A DNA stretch of 64,000 bases from positions 62,001-126,000 of the forward strand of contig JAAEOK010000032.1 in assembly GCA_024244705.1 (NCBI GenBank), in the 5' to 3' direction. Of this stretch, positions 25,734-34,289 are shown in pieces. The stretch's first letter is position 1. Each line of letters starts with the position of its first letter. The stretch is from Alphaproteobacteria bacterium (lineage in GTDB: Bacteria; Pseudomonadota; Alphaproteobacteria; JAAEOK01). A program made the translations under genes and the position numbers. The notes beneath the pieces are model-generated. The model ran no database searches, had not been told where the DNA came from, and saw only the letters and a list, made by a program, of their open reading frames with translations.

Positions 25734-27077
25734 TTATCTCTTCAGCCCGACCAGTTTCTCCAACCAGTGAACATCATAATCCCCGTTTAGAAAATCTTGC
25801 TCTGAAATGATTTGTCGCAGCAACGGCAGCGTCGTCTCAATGCCGCCAATAACATACTCGTCGAGCGCGCGCCGCATTCGCATCAGGCATTCATTGCGCG
25901 TTCTGCCGTGGACGATCAGCTTGGCGACCATACTGTCATAATAGGGTGGTACGGTGTAGCCGGAATAGAGGGCCGAATCGATGCGCACGCCGAGACCGCC
26001 GGGCGGATGGTATTCGTTGATGCGGCCCGGCGATGGAGCGAAGGTTTCAGGATTCTCGGCGTTGATACGGCACTCTATCGAATGCCCGTCGAAGACGATT
26101 TCCTGTTGGGTAAGGTTGAGATCAAGCCCGGCCGCGATCCGGATCTGTTCACGGACGATATCGATACCGGTAATCATCTCCGTTATGCCGTGCTCGACCT
26201 GGAGACGTGTGTTCATCTCAATGAAATAGAATTCATTGTTTTGGTAGACGAATTCAAGCGTGCCGGCGTTGCGATAGCCAAGGTTTTCGATGGCGGCGCA
26301 CGCAATTCGTCCGACTTCCGCGCGCACAGAGGCGTTCAGCGCCGGTGACGGCGTCTCTTCGATCACCTTTTGGTGGCGGCGCTGTACGGAGCAATCGCGT
26401 TCGCCGAGGTGGACCACCCTGCCGCTTTGATCGGCCAGGATCTGCACTTCGATATGGCGCGGCCGGTCGAGATATTTTTCGACATAGACGGTGTCGTCGC
26501 CAAAAGCCGCGCGGGCCTCGCTGCGGGCCAAATCAAATGCGCTCTCGATTTCGTCTTCCGTCCACGCGACCTTCATACCGCGGCCGCCGCCGCCCGCGGC
26601 GGCCTTGATAAGGATTGGACAGCCCATTTCGCCAGCCAGTGCGGCGACGTCCTCGGCTGAGGCGACCGCGCCGTCCGAGCCTGGGACGACCGGTACGCCC
26701 GATTCTGCCATCATTTGCTTGGCCGCCACCTTGTCGCCCATCACTCGAATGTGTTCGGCGGTGGGGCCAATGAACCTAAACCCGTGTTCCTCAACGATAC
26801 CCGCGAAATTGGCGTTTTCCGACAGAAAGCCATATCCCGGATGGATGGCGTCGGCGCCGGTAATCGTCGCGGCGGAAAGAATCGCGGGCACGTTCAAATA
26901 GCTGTCGCGCGCGGCTGGTGGCCCGATACACACGCTTTCATCAGCCAAGCGTACGTGCATGGCATCGGAATCGGCTGTCGAATGAACGACAACCGTCTGG
27001 ATACCCATCTCCTTGCAGGCCCGATGAATGCGCAGCGCCGTTTCGCCGCGATTGGCGATCAGCACCTTCTCGAACAT
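25734..27077 (-). CDS. accC: Acetyl-CoA carboxylase, biotin carboxylase subunit
   Basis: ATP-grasp enzyme carboxylating the biotin of AccB in the first committed step of fatty-acid synthesis. The 447-aa product (normal) has the N-terminal FEKVLIANRGE, the ATP-binding GDKVAAKQMM and glycine-rich AAGGGGRGMKV loops, the EKYLDRPRHIEVQ segment and the catalytic region EMNTRLQVEHGITEMITGID. One point: most AccC proteins read QVEHPVTE; here the Pro-Val is Gly-Ile, an unusual but local substitution near the active-site Glu. It follows accB by 10 bases. Confidence 0.96.
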   Translation of the reverse strand: MFEKVLIANRGETALRIHRACKEMGIQTVVVHSTADSDAMHVRLADESVCIGPPAARDSYLNVPAILSAATITGADAIHPGYGFLSENANFAGIVEEHGFRFIGPTAEHIRVMGDKVAAKQMMAESGVPVVPGSDGAVASAEDVAALAGEMGCPILIKAAAGGGGRGMKVAWTEDEIESAFDLARSEARAAFGDDTVYVEKYLDRPRHIEVQILADQSGRVVHLGERDCSVQRRHQKVIEETPSPALNASVRAEVGRIACAAIENLGYRNAGTLEFVYQNNEFYFIEMNTRLQVEHGITEMITGIDIVREQIRIAAGLDLNLTQQEIVFDGHSIECRINAENPETFAPSPGRINEYHPPGGLGVRIDSALYSGYTVPPYYDSMVAKLIVHGRTRNECLMRMRRALDEYVIGGIETTLPLLRQIISEQDFLNGDYDVHWLEKLVGLKR

Positions 27078-27087
27078 TCGTACACCG

Positions 27088-27546
27088 TCATGACAAGATC
27101 AGCAGTGGGTCGCCGAATTCGACCGGACTGCCATCTTCGACCAGGATTTTGCTTATCCGGCCTGATCGTGGCGCCCTAATTTCGTTGAACGTTTTCATCG
27201 CCTCGATAAGCAGCAACGTCTGACCCTCTCGGACCTCATCCCCGACGTCAATAAAGGCAGCCTCGTCGGGATCCGGTCGGAGGTACACGGTCCCGACCAT
27301 CGGTGATGTCAGGGCACCGGCCGGTATGCCTTCCGTATCGCCGGCCGCACCACTTTCAGGTAAGGCCACAGAGGCGGAGGCCGCGGCGGTCGGGGTTAGA
27401 TGCGTCATCGTCGTCGCCGCTATGCCGCCCTTGGCGATTCGAATGTGCCAATCTTCCCGGCCGTACTCGATTTCGTTCAAGCCGGTTTCGTCGAGAAGCG
27501 CGGCAAGTTCGCGAACGATCAGCGCAATGTCTTTGGTGTTGGTCAT
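27088..27546 (-). CDS. accB: Acetyl-CoA carboxylase, biotin carboxyl carrier protein
   Basis: Carries the biotin between AccC and the carboxyltransferase. The 152-aa product has the typical N-terminal helix (IALIVRELAALLDETGLNEIEY), an Ala/Pro-rich linker and the C-terminal biotinyl domain (SPMVGTVYL ... EGQTLLLIEAMKTFNEI), where the Lys of EAMK is biotinylated. Its ATG overlaps the aroQ stop (ATGA, 27543-27546), so aroQ, accB, accC and aat form one operon. Confidence 0.96.
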   Translation of the reverse strand: MTNTKDIALIVRELAALLDETGLNEIEYGREDWHIRIAKGGIAATTMTHLTPTAAASASVALPESGAAGDTEGIPAGALTSPMVGTVYLRPDPDEAAFIDVGDEVREGQTLLLIEAMKTFNEIRAPRSGRISKILVEDGSPVEFGDPLLILS

Positions 27547-28004
27547 CCGGTGTCTTCCCCCGACCTCAGCTGATCGGCAAGCGCGTCCAATGCCATGACA
27601 TAGCCATACGGACCAAATCCGCAGATCGTCCCGGTCGCCGCCGGCGATATGTATGAGCGGTGGCGAAAGGTTTCCCGGCTGTAAACATTCGAGAGATGGA
27701 CTTCGATAATTGGTCGATTGATGGTTTTGAGTGCATCGAGCAGGGCGATCGAAGTGTGGGTATAAGCGCCCGCGTTGATGATTAGTCCGGCGACCTGAAT
27801 GTCGATGTCCTGAATCCAGCTGATTAGGTCCGATTCGGCATTGCTTTGTCGAAAGTCGACATCAAATCCCAGCGTTTTGCCGTGGTTTTGGCACATCGAC
27901 TCGATATCCGGCAGCGTCACCGTGCCATAGATCTCCGGCTCGCGAGCCCCGAGCATGTTGAGATTTGGGCCATTGATAATGAGAACAGTGTTTGTGGCTG
28001 TCAC
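27543..28004 (-). CDS. aroQ: 3-dehydroquinate dehydratase type II
   Basis: Third step of the shikimate pathway. The type II signature is clear: VLIINGPNLNMLGAREPEIYG with the catalytic Tyr, the SNAESDLISWIQ segment, LIINAGAYTHTSIALLDAL, EVHLSNVYSRETFRHRSYISPAATG with the catalytic His, and GFGPYGY. Start choice: GTG 28004 gives 153 aa, the normal length, and begins just before the first strand; the in-frame ATG 28046 would add 14 residues with no similarity and lacks a ribosome site. First gene of the aroQ-accB-accC-aat operon. Confidence 0.92.
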   Translation of the reverse strand: MTATNTVLIINGPNLNMLGAREPEIYGTVTLPDIESMCQNHGKTLGFDVDFRQSNAESDLISWIQDIDIQVAGLIINAGAYTHTSIALLDALKTINRPIIEVHLSNVYSRETFRHRSYISPAATGTICGFGPYGYVMALDALADQLRSGEDTG

Positions 28005-28136
28005 GGCGTCGCGCCCACGGAATTCCCCTGACCACAGCGTTAGCATGAACAGCGGCGCGAACGCAATGAACGTCGGAATTTCGCCCAGTTTCCATGGACG
28101 ATTACGAAAATGCTTTTCCTCGGCAGTCGAAAAGGG

Positions 28137-28151
28137 TTAACACAGTGTTAA
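28137..28151. promoter_or_regulatory. TTAA-N7-TTAA site (CtrA-like) upstream of REC-PAS kinase
   Basis: TTAACACAGTGTTAA at 28137-28151 is an exact TTAA-N7-TTAA match to the CtrA consensus and is itself a palindrome (TTAACACAGTGTTAA has symmetric arms around the centre). It lies 93 bases upstream of the REC-PAS kinase ATG (28244), inside an AT-rich promoter-like stretch that is also upstream of aroQ on the other strand. The same motif is clustered upstream of the rpfF-like gene. Confidence 0.5.
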
Positions 28152-28243
28152 TAATTGCAGCCTTTAATGTGGCTGATTTGTGAGAAAGATAACGATAATT
28201 TAAATCATATGTCGAACGGGGGAACGGGGGTCAGTTCTCGGCG

Positions 28244-29833
28244 ATGCCGACAATAGTTATCATCGACGACCGGGCAACGAACCGGAACATTTTGACGCGC
28301 TTGGCGAAGGTGGTCGAGCCAGGCGGGCGCGTGGAGGCGTTCGCGTCGCCGGAAGCCGCGCTCGAGTGGGTCGAGGACAACATTCCGGACCTCGTGGTTA
28401 CCGATTTCAAAATGGGTGCCATGAACGGCGCCGAATTCGTCCGGGCGTTCCGCAAATTGCCTATGTGCTATGACGTCCCGGCTATCGTCGTCACAATCTA
28501 CGAGGATCGAAATTTCCGCTATGAGGCGCTGGAGGCGGGGGCCACGGACTTCCTGCTGAGTCCGATCGACCACAATGAGTTTCAAGCGCGAGCGAAGAAT
28601 CTGCTGACGCTTCGCCGCCAGCAACAAATCATCAAGAACCGTGCCGTGTCGTTGGAACAGCGCTTGATGACCAACGAGCGCGAGCACAAGGTCGCGCTGC
28701 GGGAAAGTCAGGAAACGCTGCGGCGCGTCATAAACGCTGTACCGGCGATGATCAGCGCCTGCGATAGCAAGTCGAACTACATATTCATGAACAGCTTCCA
28801 AGCGGAGCAGCTGGGCATCACCCCGGCGGAGGCGGTGGACCGTACGGCCATAGACCTGTTCGGCAAGGAATATGGTCTTCGCAACATGGAACTCGACCGC
28901 GAAGTTTTCAAAACCGGCGAGACAGTGCCCCGGATCGAGGAAACCTATACCGCCCGTGATGGGTCGTCGCGGGTCCTTCTGACGACCAAATCGCCATTGA
29001 AAGATGCCGCCGGACAGGTCACCAACGTGGTGACTGTGTCGCTCGATATTACCGAACGCAAAGCAGCGGAAGAGGAACTCAAGGAAGCCAAGGATGCCGC
29101 GGTGGCGGCCAATAGGTCGAAGACGGAATTCCTCGCCAACATGAGCCACGAACTGCGAACCCCGTTGAACGCAATCATCGGCTTTGCGGAAATCATGACG
29201 ACAGAAACGCTTGGTCCGATCGGCAGTCCGCGATATCGCGAATATGCGCGTGACATCGGCGACAGCGCGACCCACCTGCTGGATATCATCAACGATATTC
29301 TCGACGTCTCGAAGATCGAGGCCGGCAAGCTCGACGTTTTTGAGGAAGAAGTCGGAATCGCCGAGGCGATAGACAGCGTCGTTCGCCTTGTCAAACCGCG
29401 GTCACAGGAGGCGGGCATCGAAATCGCGATCACGGTCGCCAATGCGCTGCCGACTCTGCGTATCGATGCGCGCCATCTCAAGCAGGTCCTCCTGAACATC
29501 CTTTCGAATGCTCTCAAGTTTACCGAAAAGGGCGGCGAAGTCGGCATAGGCGCCAGTCTCGAACGCGGCGGTGAGCTTTGTATCGATGTCTCGGATAGCG
29601 GCATCGGAATGACCGATGAGGAAATCAAGATCGCGACCTCGCGCTTCGGTCAAGTCGAGAGTTCGATGGCGCGAAAATTCCATGGCACCGGCCTCGGACT
29701 CCCGCTCGCCATCGGTTTGCTGGAACTTCACGACGGCCGGCTGGATATATCCAGTTCGAAGGGGAAGGGGACGACCGTCACCATCGCATTCCCTGCGGCC
29801 CGGCTGATGCGTCGGTCGAAGAACACACAATAG
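28244..29833 (+). CDS. REC-PAS-histidine kinase of the DSF cluster
   Basis: A soluble 529-aa signalling protein: N-terminal receiver domain (1-125; acidic Asp8/Asp9, phospho-acceptor Asp54 in VVTDFKM, Thr84), a coiled connector (125-160), a PAS domain (about 160-275; AVPAMISACDSKSNYIFMN), then HisKA with His302 in [19 protein letters not shown] and HATPase_c with the N, G1 (DSGIGM) and G2 (GTGLGLPLA) boxes. The receiver Lys that closes the switch is replaced by Ser106 (FLLSPID instead of FLxKPxD). The HisKA segment with LGPIGSPRYREYARDIGDSA is of the PleC/DivJ type. It precedes the RpfC-like gene by 147 bases on the same strand, where Xanthomonas would have RpfG. Confidence 0.9.
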   Translation: MPTIVIIDDRATNRNILTRLAKVVEPGGRVEAFASPEAALEWVEDNIPDLVVTDFKMGAMNGAEFVRAFRKLPMCYDVPAIVVTIYEDRNFRYEALEAGATDFLLSPIDHNEFQARAKNLLTLRRQQQIIKNRAVSLEQRLMTNEREHKVALRESQETLRRVINAVPAMISACDSKSNYIFMNSFQAEQLGITPAEAVDRTAIDLFGKEYGLRNMELDREVFKTGETVPRIEETYTARDGSSRVLLTTKSPLKDAAGQVTNVVTVSLDITERKAAEEELKEAKDAAVAANRSKTEFLANMSHELRTPLNAIIGFAEIMTTETLGPIGSPRYREYARDIGDSATHLLDIINDILDVSKIEAGKLDVFEEEVGIAEAIDSVVRLVKPRSQEAGIEIAITVANALPTLRIDARHLKQVLLNILSNALKFTEKGGEVGIGASLERGGELCIDVSDSGIGMTDEEIKIATSRFGQVESSMARKFHGTGLGLPLAIGLLELHDGRLDISSSKGKGTTVTIAFPAARLMRRSKNTQ

Positions 29834-29980
29834 ATTGTGTGTGGGACTAGCATTACCCACAAGACTTATTGTAGATAGGCAAGTGTGGTAATGTCGAATC
29901 GCGGAAGGGGTTAAGCCTTTTGCAAGCCGATGTGTCGATATTGGCTCCGGGTTGCAACGACCTAGTGCAAAGTCGCGTTC

Positions 29981-32785
29981 ATGGGCAAACTGGCCTTTAA
30001 AAGCAAGGCGTCACGCTCCGCCAAAAGCGAAGCCGGCCAACGGCGTTCGGACCGCCGATTGATCGTTATCACCTTATTGCTCGCGTTTTCTTCGATTTTT
30101 TCCATATCCGTATTGGTCTATTTCGTACTCGTTAGGGACGATTGGAGCTGGCCGATGTGGCCGCCTCTGGTCTTATTGGCGGGCCTGGTCGCCGCGCCAT
30201 TGGCGGTGGTCTACCGTGTATCCCGACTCGGACTGCGCCGTATTGGCGAACAATTTCAGAAACGCCCCGATTCCGAACACGAACAGATCCTGATTCGCGT
30301 CGGCATGGTGGTGGTCATCCTGATCTACCTGATCGCGCTATTGGGCGCCGGCCACATGACGCCCGACGCGGTCCGCTCGCTCGACGCGGTCATGGGGGCA
30401 GGCCTTTGCCTCCAGCTGCTGGCCTGGCTCCTGTTTCTCCACCTGCTTTACCGCCCTGAAAAATCGGCGTTACGCCGCGGCATAGGAATCGCCGCCGATA
30501 ATACCGTGCTTTCGGCAGTGCTTTTTGCCGGTGGCGACGTGATGGCGCCGTGGTATGGGGTCTATTTGTGGGTCACGTTCGGTAACGGTTTCCGATATGG
30601 CCGAAGCTATCTACTAGCCTCTGCGATCCTCAGCCTTGTCGGATTCACATTCGTCGTAATCGAGACGCCGTTTTGGTCGGCGAACATGACGGTATCGGTC
30701 GGATTGCTCGTCGCTCTTGTCGCACTGCCCGCCTATGTCTCGACATTGATCAAGAAGCTCAGCGATGCGAAGGCGCAGGCGGAAGAAGCCAATCGCGCCA
30801 AGAGCCGGTTCCTCGCGACGATGAGCCATGAACTTCGCACGCCGCTCAATGCGGTAATAGGCATGAGCGATGTGTTGCGTGACACCCATCTCGATCGCGA
30901 ACAAAGCGAAATGGCGGCGACGATCAAGACGTCCGCACGTTCGCTGCTGTCTTTGATCAACGACATTCTCGATTTTTCCAAGATCGAAGCCGGCAAAATG
31001 ACAACCGAGAATGTCGACTTCGATCTTCACGAAATGATGGCTGGCGTGCGCAACATGCTGGCTCAGCAAACGCAGGGCAAGGATATCAGACTCGGCGTTC
31101 ACGTCACCGCGAAGACCCCCTATTTGCTGTGCGGGGATGCCCAGCACCTCCACGAAATTCTCGTCAACTTGGTCGCCAACGCGTTGAAGTTCACCGAAAC
31201 CGGCGCGGTCGACATTGTTGCCAATGCGGTTGAAGAGAGTTTCGAAAAAGTTCGTGTGCGTATCGAGGTGCGGGATACGGGAATTGGAATTGCATCGGAC
31301 AAGCTCGAGCACATTTTTGACAGCTTCACCCAGGCCGATGAATCCGTAAATCGCAGGTTCGGCGGAACCGGATTAGGATTGGCGATATCCAAGCAACTCA
31401 TCGAAACGATGGATGGACGTATCGGTGTTGAAAGCGACGAGGGACAGGGCAGCATCTTTTGGTTCACCATTGATGTCACCAAACAACCGCTGAAGGCGGC
31501 CGATCATCAATCACTGAAGTTCAATGAAGATCGGGTCGTTATAGTCTCGACCGATCATATCGCCGCACGCCGCATGGCGGAGGCGGTCTATAGGCTTGGT
31601 CTTCACGCGGTCGTTTCCGACAATCCTTATGATCCCCTGGCCAGCTCCCGCCAAAATATCGGCGGCCAATCTGGACGTACTATCGTAATAGCCGACGAGG
31701 TGGGGTTGGGGCTGGGTCTGTCTCAATTTACCACTATCCTCCGTGACAAGGCGGGCGCGAACCGCGTCGCGACAATTATCGTGGCGCCTCTCGAACGCGA
31801 TTTCATACGTAATGATTGGATTACCGGTGACGCCATCGCGTTGATCGAAGATGCGCTTGATCCGCAGCAGCTATTCAATGCCCTGCATGCGGCACAGGCC
31901 GGCGGTTTGGCCGCCAGCCCGTTTGGCGAACGTGCAAACGCGCTGGCGGCCCAAACGAGCCGTAAGCTCAATGTGATGGTAGCGGAGGACAATCGAACAA
32001 ACCGCCGCGTTTTGTCGAAAATCCTCGAGCGTGCGGGTCACGACTGTATGGTTGCCGCGAATGGAGAAGAGGCGTTGGACCTGCTCGAGGCGCATACCTT
32101 CGATATCGTGTTCATGGACGTAAACATGCCGACAATGAATGGTATCGAAGCGGCAAAGATGTTCAGATTCACAAATCTTGGCGCGCCCCATGTACCGATC
32201 GTTGCGCTCAGCGCGGATGCCACCCCGGAAACGCAAGAGGCTTGTGAGGAAGCGGGCATGGACGCATTCCAGACCAAGCCGGTCGAGGCCGCACAACTAC
32301 TTGCTCTCATCGACAGATTGGTGCCCGAGGAACCCGTGCCCGAACCGGAAACCGATTCGCCGGTTTCGTCCGTGGAAAAGGTCACGACTCACCCCAGGTT
32401 CCATGCCGGAAGTGAGCCTGCGATAGAGATCGGCACCATCGAAAACCTTCGACAGCTCGCAGGTGACGACAAGTTTGTTGCCGAAGTCGTTCAGGATTTT
32501 ATCGAAGACGCCGAATTCGCTCTCGAAGAGATGGAGCGGGCATATGAAAAGCTGGATGTGCGCGGGTTTCGCGATCACGTACACGCGCTGCGTAGCAGTA
32601 GCGCCAATATCGGCGCCATGCGTATATTCAATCTATGTATGGAGATTAGCGGTATCAGTCCCCAGGATATGCGCGCCCGAGGGTCGGAGTACGTTGCCCA
32701 GTTCAAAGAAGAGTTTCGTCGCGCGCGGCAGGAACTCATCGTCGTCGCCAACGGGGTCGCGAAAAAGGAATTCAAACCGCACTAA
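29981..32785 (+). CDS. rpfC: RpfC-like DSF sensor hybrid histidine kinase
   Basis: A 934-aa membrane kinase with about seven hydrophobic segments (residues about 26-260) including the RpfC-type [20 protein letters not shown] motif, a HisKA domain with His283 ([15 protein letters not shown]), HATPase_c ([16 protein letters not shown]), a degenerate pseudo-receiver, a receiver with phospho-acceptor Asp713 ([11 protein letters not shown]) and a C-terminal Hpt domain with His868 ([12 protein letters not shown]). This order and the motifs match RpfC, the receptor for cis-2-unsaturated fatty acid signals. It is convergent with the RpfF-like synthase, 171 bases apart. Start ATG 29981. That the ligand is a DSF-type acid is inferred from family and neighbour. 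Confidence 0.88.
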   Translation: MGKLAFKSKASRSAKSEAGQRRSDRRLIVITLLLAFSSIFSISVLVYFVLVRDDWSWPMWPPLVLLAGLVAAPLAVVYRVSRLGLRRIGEQFQKRPDSEHEQILIRVGMVVVILIYLIALLGAGHMTPDAVRSLDAVMGAGLCLQLLAWLLFLHLLYRPEKSALRRGIGIAADNTVLSAVLFAGGDVMAPWYGVYLWVTFGNGFRYGRSYLLASAILSLVGFTFVVIETPFWSANMTVSVGLLVALVALPAYVSTLIKKLSDAKAQAEEANRAKSRFLATMSHELRTPLNAVIGMSDVLRDTHLDREQSEMAATIKTSARSLLSLINDILDFSKIEAGKMTTENVDFDLHEMMAGVRNMLAQQTQGKDIRLGVHVTAKTPYLLCGDAQHLHEILVNLVANALKFTETGAVDIVANAVEESFEKVRVRIEVRDTGIGIASDKLEHIFDSFTQADESVNRRFGGTGLGLAISKQLIETMDGRIGVESDEGQGSIFWFTIDVTKQPLKAADHQSLKFNEDRVVIVSTDHIAARRMAEAVYRLGLHAVVSDNPYDPLASSRQNIGGQSGRTIVIADEVGLGLGLSQFTTILRDKAGANRVATIIVAPLERDFIRNDWITGDAIALIEDALDPQQLFNALHAAQAGGLAASPFGERANALAAQTSRKLNVMVAEDNRTNRRVLSKILERAGHDCMVAANGEEALDLLEAHTFDIVFMDVNMPTMNGIEAAKMFRFTNLGAPHVPIVALSADATPETQEACEEAGMDAFQTKPVEAAQLLALIDRLVPEEPVPEPETDSPVSSVEKVTTHPRFHAGSEPAIEIGTIENLRQLAGDDKFVAEVVQDFIEDAEFALEEMERAYEKLDVRGFRDHVHALRSSSANIGAMRIFNLCMEISGISPQDMRARGSEYVAQFKEEFRRARQELIVVANGVAKKEFKPH

Positions 32786-32790
32786 AAAGA

Positions 32791-32902
32791 ACCCGCTGGC
32801 GACAACACGGCGAGATCGGGGTTGTCGCTCGGCCCAGCGCCCGTCCCCAGAAATCGAACGTGCGCCAAGCCGTACGGCAATGTCGTGTCGTCACCAGCGG
32901 GT
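32791..32902. repeat. Long imperfect inverted repeat between rpfC and rpfF
   Basis: Arms 32791-32808 and 32885-32902 are complementary at 16 of 18 positions (ACCCGCTGGCGACAACAC on the left), and pairing extends four more bases inward with two G-U pairs. The loop of about 70 bases contains a perfect 10-bp palindrome, GCCGTACGGC. It fills the space between two convergent genes; no T-tract is present, so it may act as a factor-dependent bidirectional terminator, a structured RNA, or a small non-autonomous element. Confidence 0.5.
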
Positions 32903-32956
32903 CGTGTCAGCCTCCTAGAGCGGCGTCGCCGCTCGGGTGGCCATATTGCTTCTGGC

Positions 32957-33934
32957 TCAACGGTGCAATTTCTGCCAGCGGCGATCCTGTGCGTTAACCA
33001 GACGCTCCATCCGCCGCAGATCTTGCTCTTCTAGGTTCATCGCGGCATCGACCCAAATCGTGGCGATGTCCATTAATTCACCCCTCGTGACTGGGTTGAC
33101 GCGATGGCGAACCTTGTAAATTGCGCGATGCGCATTGAGCATTCGACCGTTTTTGTCGATATGCTCGTAGACCGCCATATCGCCTTCTCCGTCCTCGACG
33201 AGGATGTCGATGACACCCAGCTGGTAGAGCTCTTCAGCGCTGTAGACGCGGCCCGAGAAGATCATCCGCTCTGCTTGTACCGGATCGATTTTGCGGGCCA
33301 GCAAACTATATGCGCCCATACCCGGGAACAGATTGAACATCACTTCGGGCAGGCCAAACTTTGCACTACGTTCGGCGATCAGCAGATTGCAGGATAGAGC
33401 CGCTTCGAACCCGCCGCCGAGCGCGTCGCCCTTGATCAGTGCGACGGTCACCAATGGCAACCCCATACTGGTCGTATTTTGATAGACGCGTTCCGTCGTA
33501 TGCTGCGCATAGCGCTCGACGGCCTCTCGATCGCCGGCGCGGATCAATTCGACCAAGAGTTTCAGGTCGCCGCCAAGATTCCAAATGCCGGGCGTCTCCG
33601 TGGTCCACACCGCGAATCGAACCGGTGGGTCTCGCTCCACATCGGGCGCCTTGAACACTTTCTTGAGTTCGTTTTGAACTTCTGCGATGTCATCCAGAAG
33701 TTGAAAGGTGAAGCTCGGCCGGTGCCGTTGTTTGAAATAGCACCACAGGATTCGCTCTTGGCTGTCGAAGCGGGTTTCCAGCTCGGTGTATGTGCGGTTC
33801 AGAGGGTGGACGGAACCGTCGTCGTGGACGGGTAGGGCTTCGACAACGGTGGGGTCGTTTACCCGTTCGTTTCGTTCGATCTCTCGCAGTGCGCCGCGAA
33901 ATTCTTCGTAGGCTGGTTTGCGTATTACGGTCAT
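32957..33934 (-). CDS. rpfF: RpfF-like DSF synthase (crotonase fold)
   Basis: Enoyl-CoA hydratase/thioesterase of the RpfF family, which makes cis-2-unsaturated fatty acid signals from acyl-ACP. The 325-aa product has GIWNLGGDLKLL, the oxyanion-hole and catalytic segment GDALGGGFEAALSC with Glu177, and FGLPEVMFNLFPGMGAYSLLAR with Glu197; the spacing of 20 residues equals that of Glu141 and Glu161 in Xanthomonas RpfF. The SGRVYSAEELYQLGVID motif is also RpfF-like. ATG 33934 is chosen because GGGAGA precedes it; the frame stays open to 34096. The N-terminal extension of about 35 residues is unlike Xanthomonas RpfF (289 aa). It faces a promoter region with five CtrA-like sites. Confidence 0.87.
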   Translation of the reverse strand: MTVIRKPAYEEFRGALREIERNERVNDPTVVEALPVHDDGSVHPLNRTYTELETRFDSQERILWCYFKQRHRPSFTFQLLDDIAEVQNELKKVFKAPDVERDPPVRFAVWTTETPGIWNLGGDLKLLVELIRAGDREAVERYAQHTTERVYQNTTSMGLPLVTVALIKGDALGGGFEAALSCNLLIAERSAKFGLPEVMFNLFPGMGAYSLLARKIDPVQAERMIFSGRVYSAEELYQLGVIDILVEDGEGDMAVYEHIDKNGRMLNAHRAIYKVRHRVNPVTRGELMDIATIWVDAAMNLEEQDLRRMERLVNAQDRRWQKLHR

Positions 33935-34125
33935 GGATTGATTCTCCCGATCTCGTCGATACAAGTCGTCGGATGAACCGGATCCGGCCTGCCGACGACG
34001 CTCTTTAGGGGAGCTCAAGCTGTCCGCGCGGCGAGCGATTTCTTCGTTCTCGTTGGAATTCAATTCCGTAAAGCGTTCCGACCCTTCAGCCTTCACCGTT
34101 CGGACGTCCCCTGGTAGGCATGATT

Positions 34126-34190
34126 ATTGTTAACCAATTAAACCTTCGTTAACACTACTATTGTTAACCAATTAAACCTTCGTTAACACT
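34126..34190. repeat. Perfect 31-bp tandem duplication in the rpfF promoter region
   Basis: Two identical 31-base copies at 34126-34156 and 34160-34190, separated by three bases (period 34). Each copy carries three TTAA tetramers, the last two spaced as TTAA-N7-TTAA. The exact identity points to a recent duplication. Confidence 0.9.
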
Positions 34191-34240
34191 TTTTTAAGGA
34201 TTCAACTGAAATAGTTAACGAAGCGTTAACAATTAGTTAA
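34130..34240 (-). promoter_or_regulatory. Cluster of CtrA-like TTAA-N7-TTAA sites upstream of rpfF
   Basis: Ten TTAA tetramers start at 34130, 34138, 34149, 34164, 34172, 34183, 34194, 34215, 34226 and 34237. Five pairs have the exact CtrA spacing of 11 bases between starts: 34138/34149, 34172/34183, 34183/34194, 34215/34226 and 34226/34237. Most are flanked as GTTAAC. The cluster lies 196-306 bases upstream of the rpfF ATG and 50 bases past the marR stop, so it belongs to the 355-base rpfF control region (33935-34289), which has no coding capacity that I can support. CtrA binding is inferred from consensus only. Confidence 0.6.
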
Positions 34241-34289
34241 CGTTGCCAAGTGGGGCCGGGTTCAGGTGTGGGGTAAAGCATTGAGCGGG

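Noticed and set aside
25812-26348. Plus-strand open frame of 178 codons inside accC
   Set aside because: Opposite to a perfectly conserved accC; a shadow of GC-rich codon use.
28205-29275. Minus-strand open frame of 356 codons over the REC-PAS kinase
   Set aside because: Mirror of the real kinase gene; no family similarity and rich in His/Arg as typical for antisense frames.
29840-29861. Terminator after the REC-PAS kinase
   Set aside because: A 6-bp stem TGTGGG/CCCACA exists but the loop is ten bases and no T-run follows, so I could not support it as a terminator.
34126-34190. CRISPR-like direct repeats
   Set aside because: Only two copies with a three-base spacer and no cas genes; the sequence is better read as duplicated regulatory sites.
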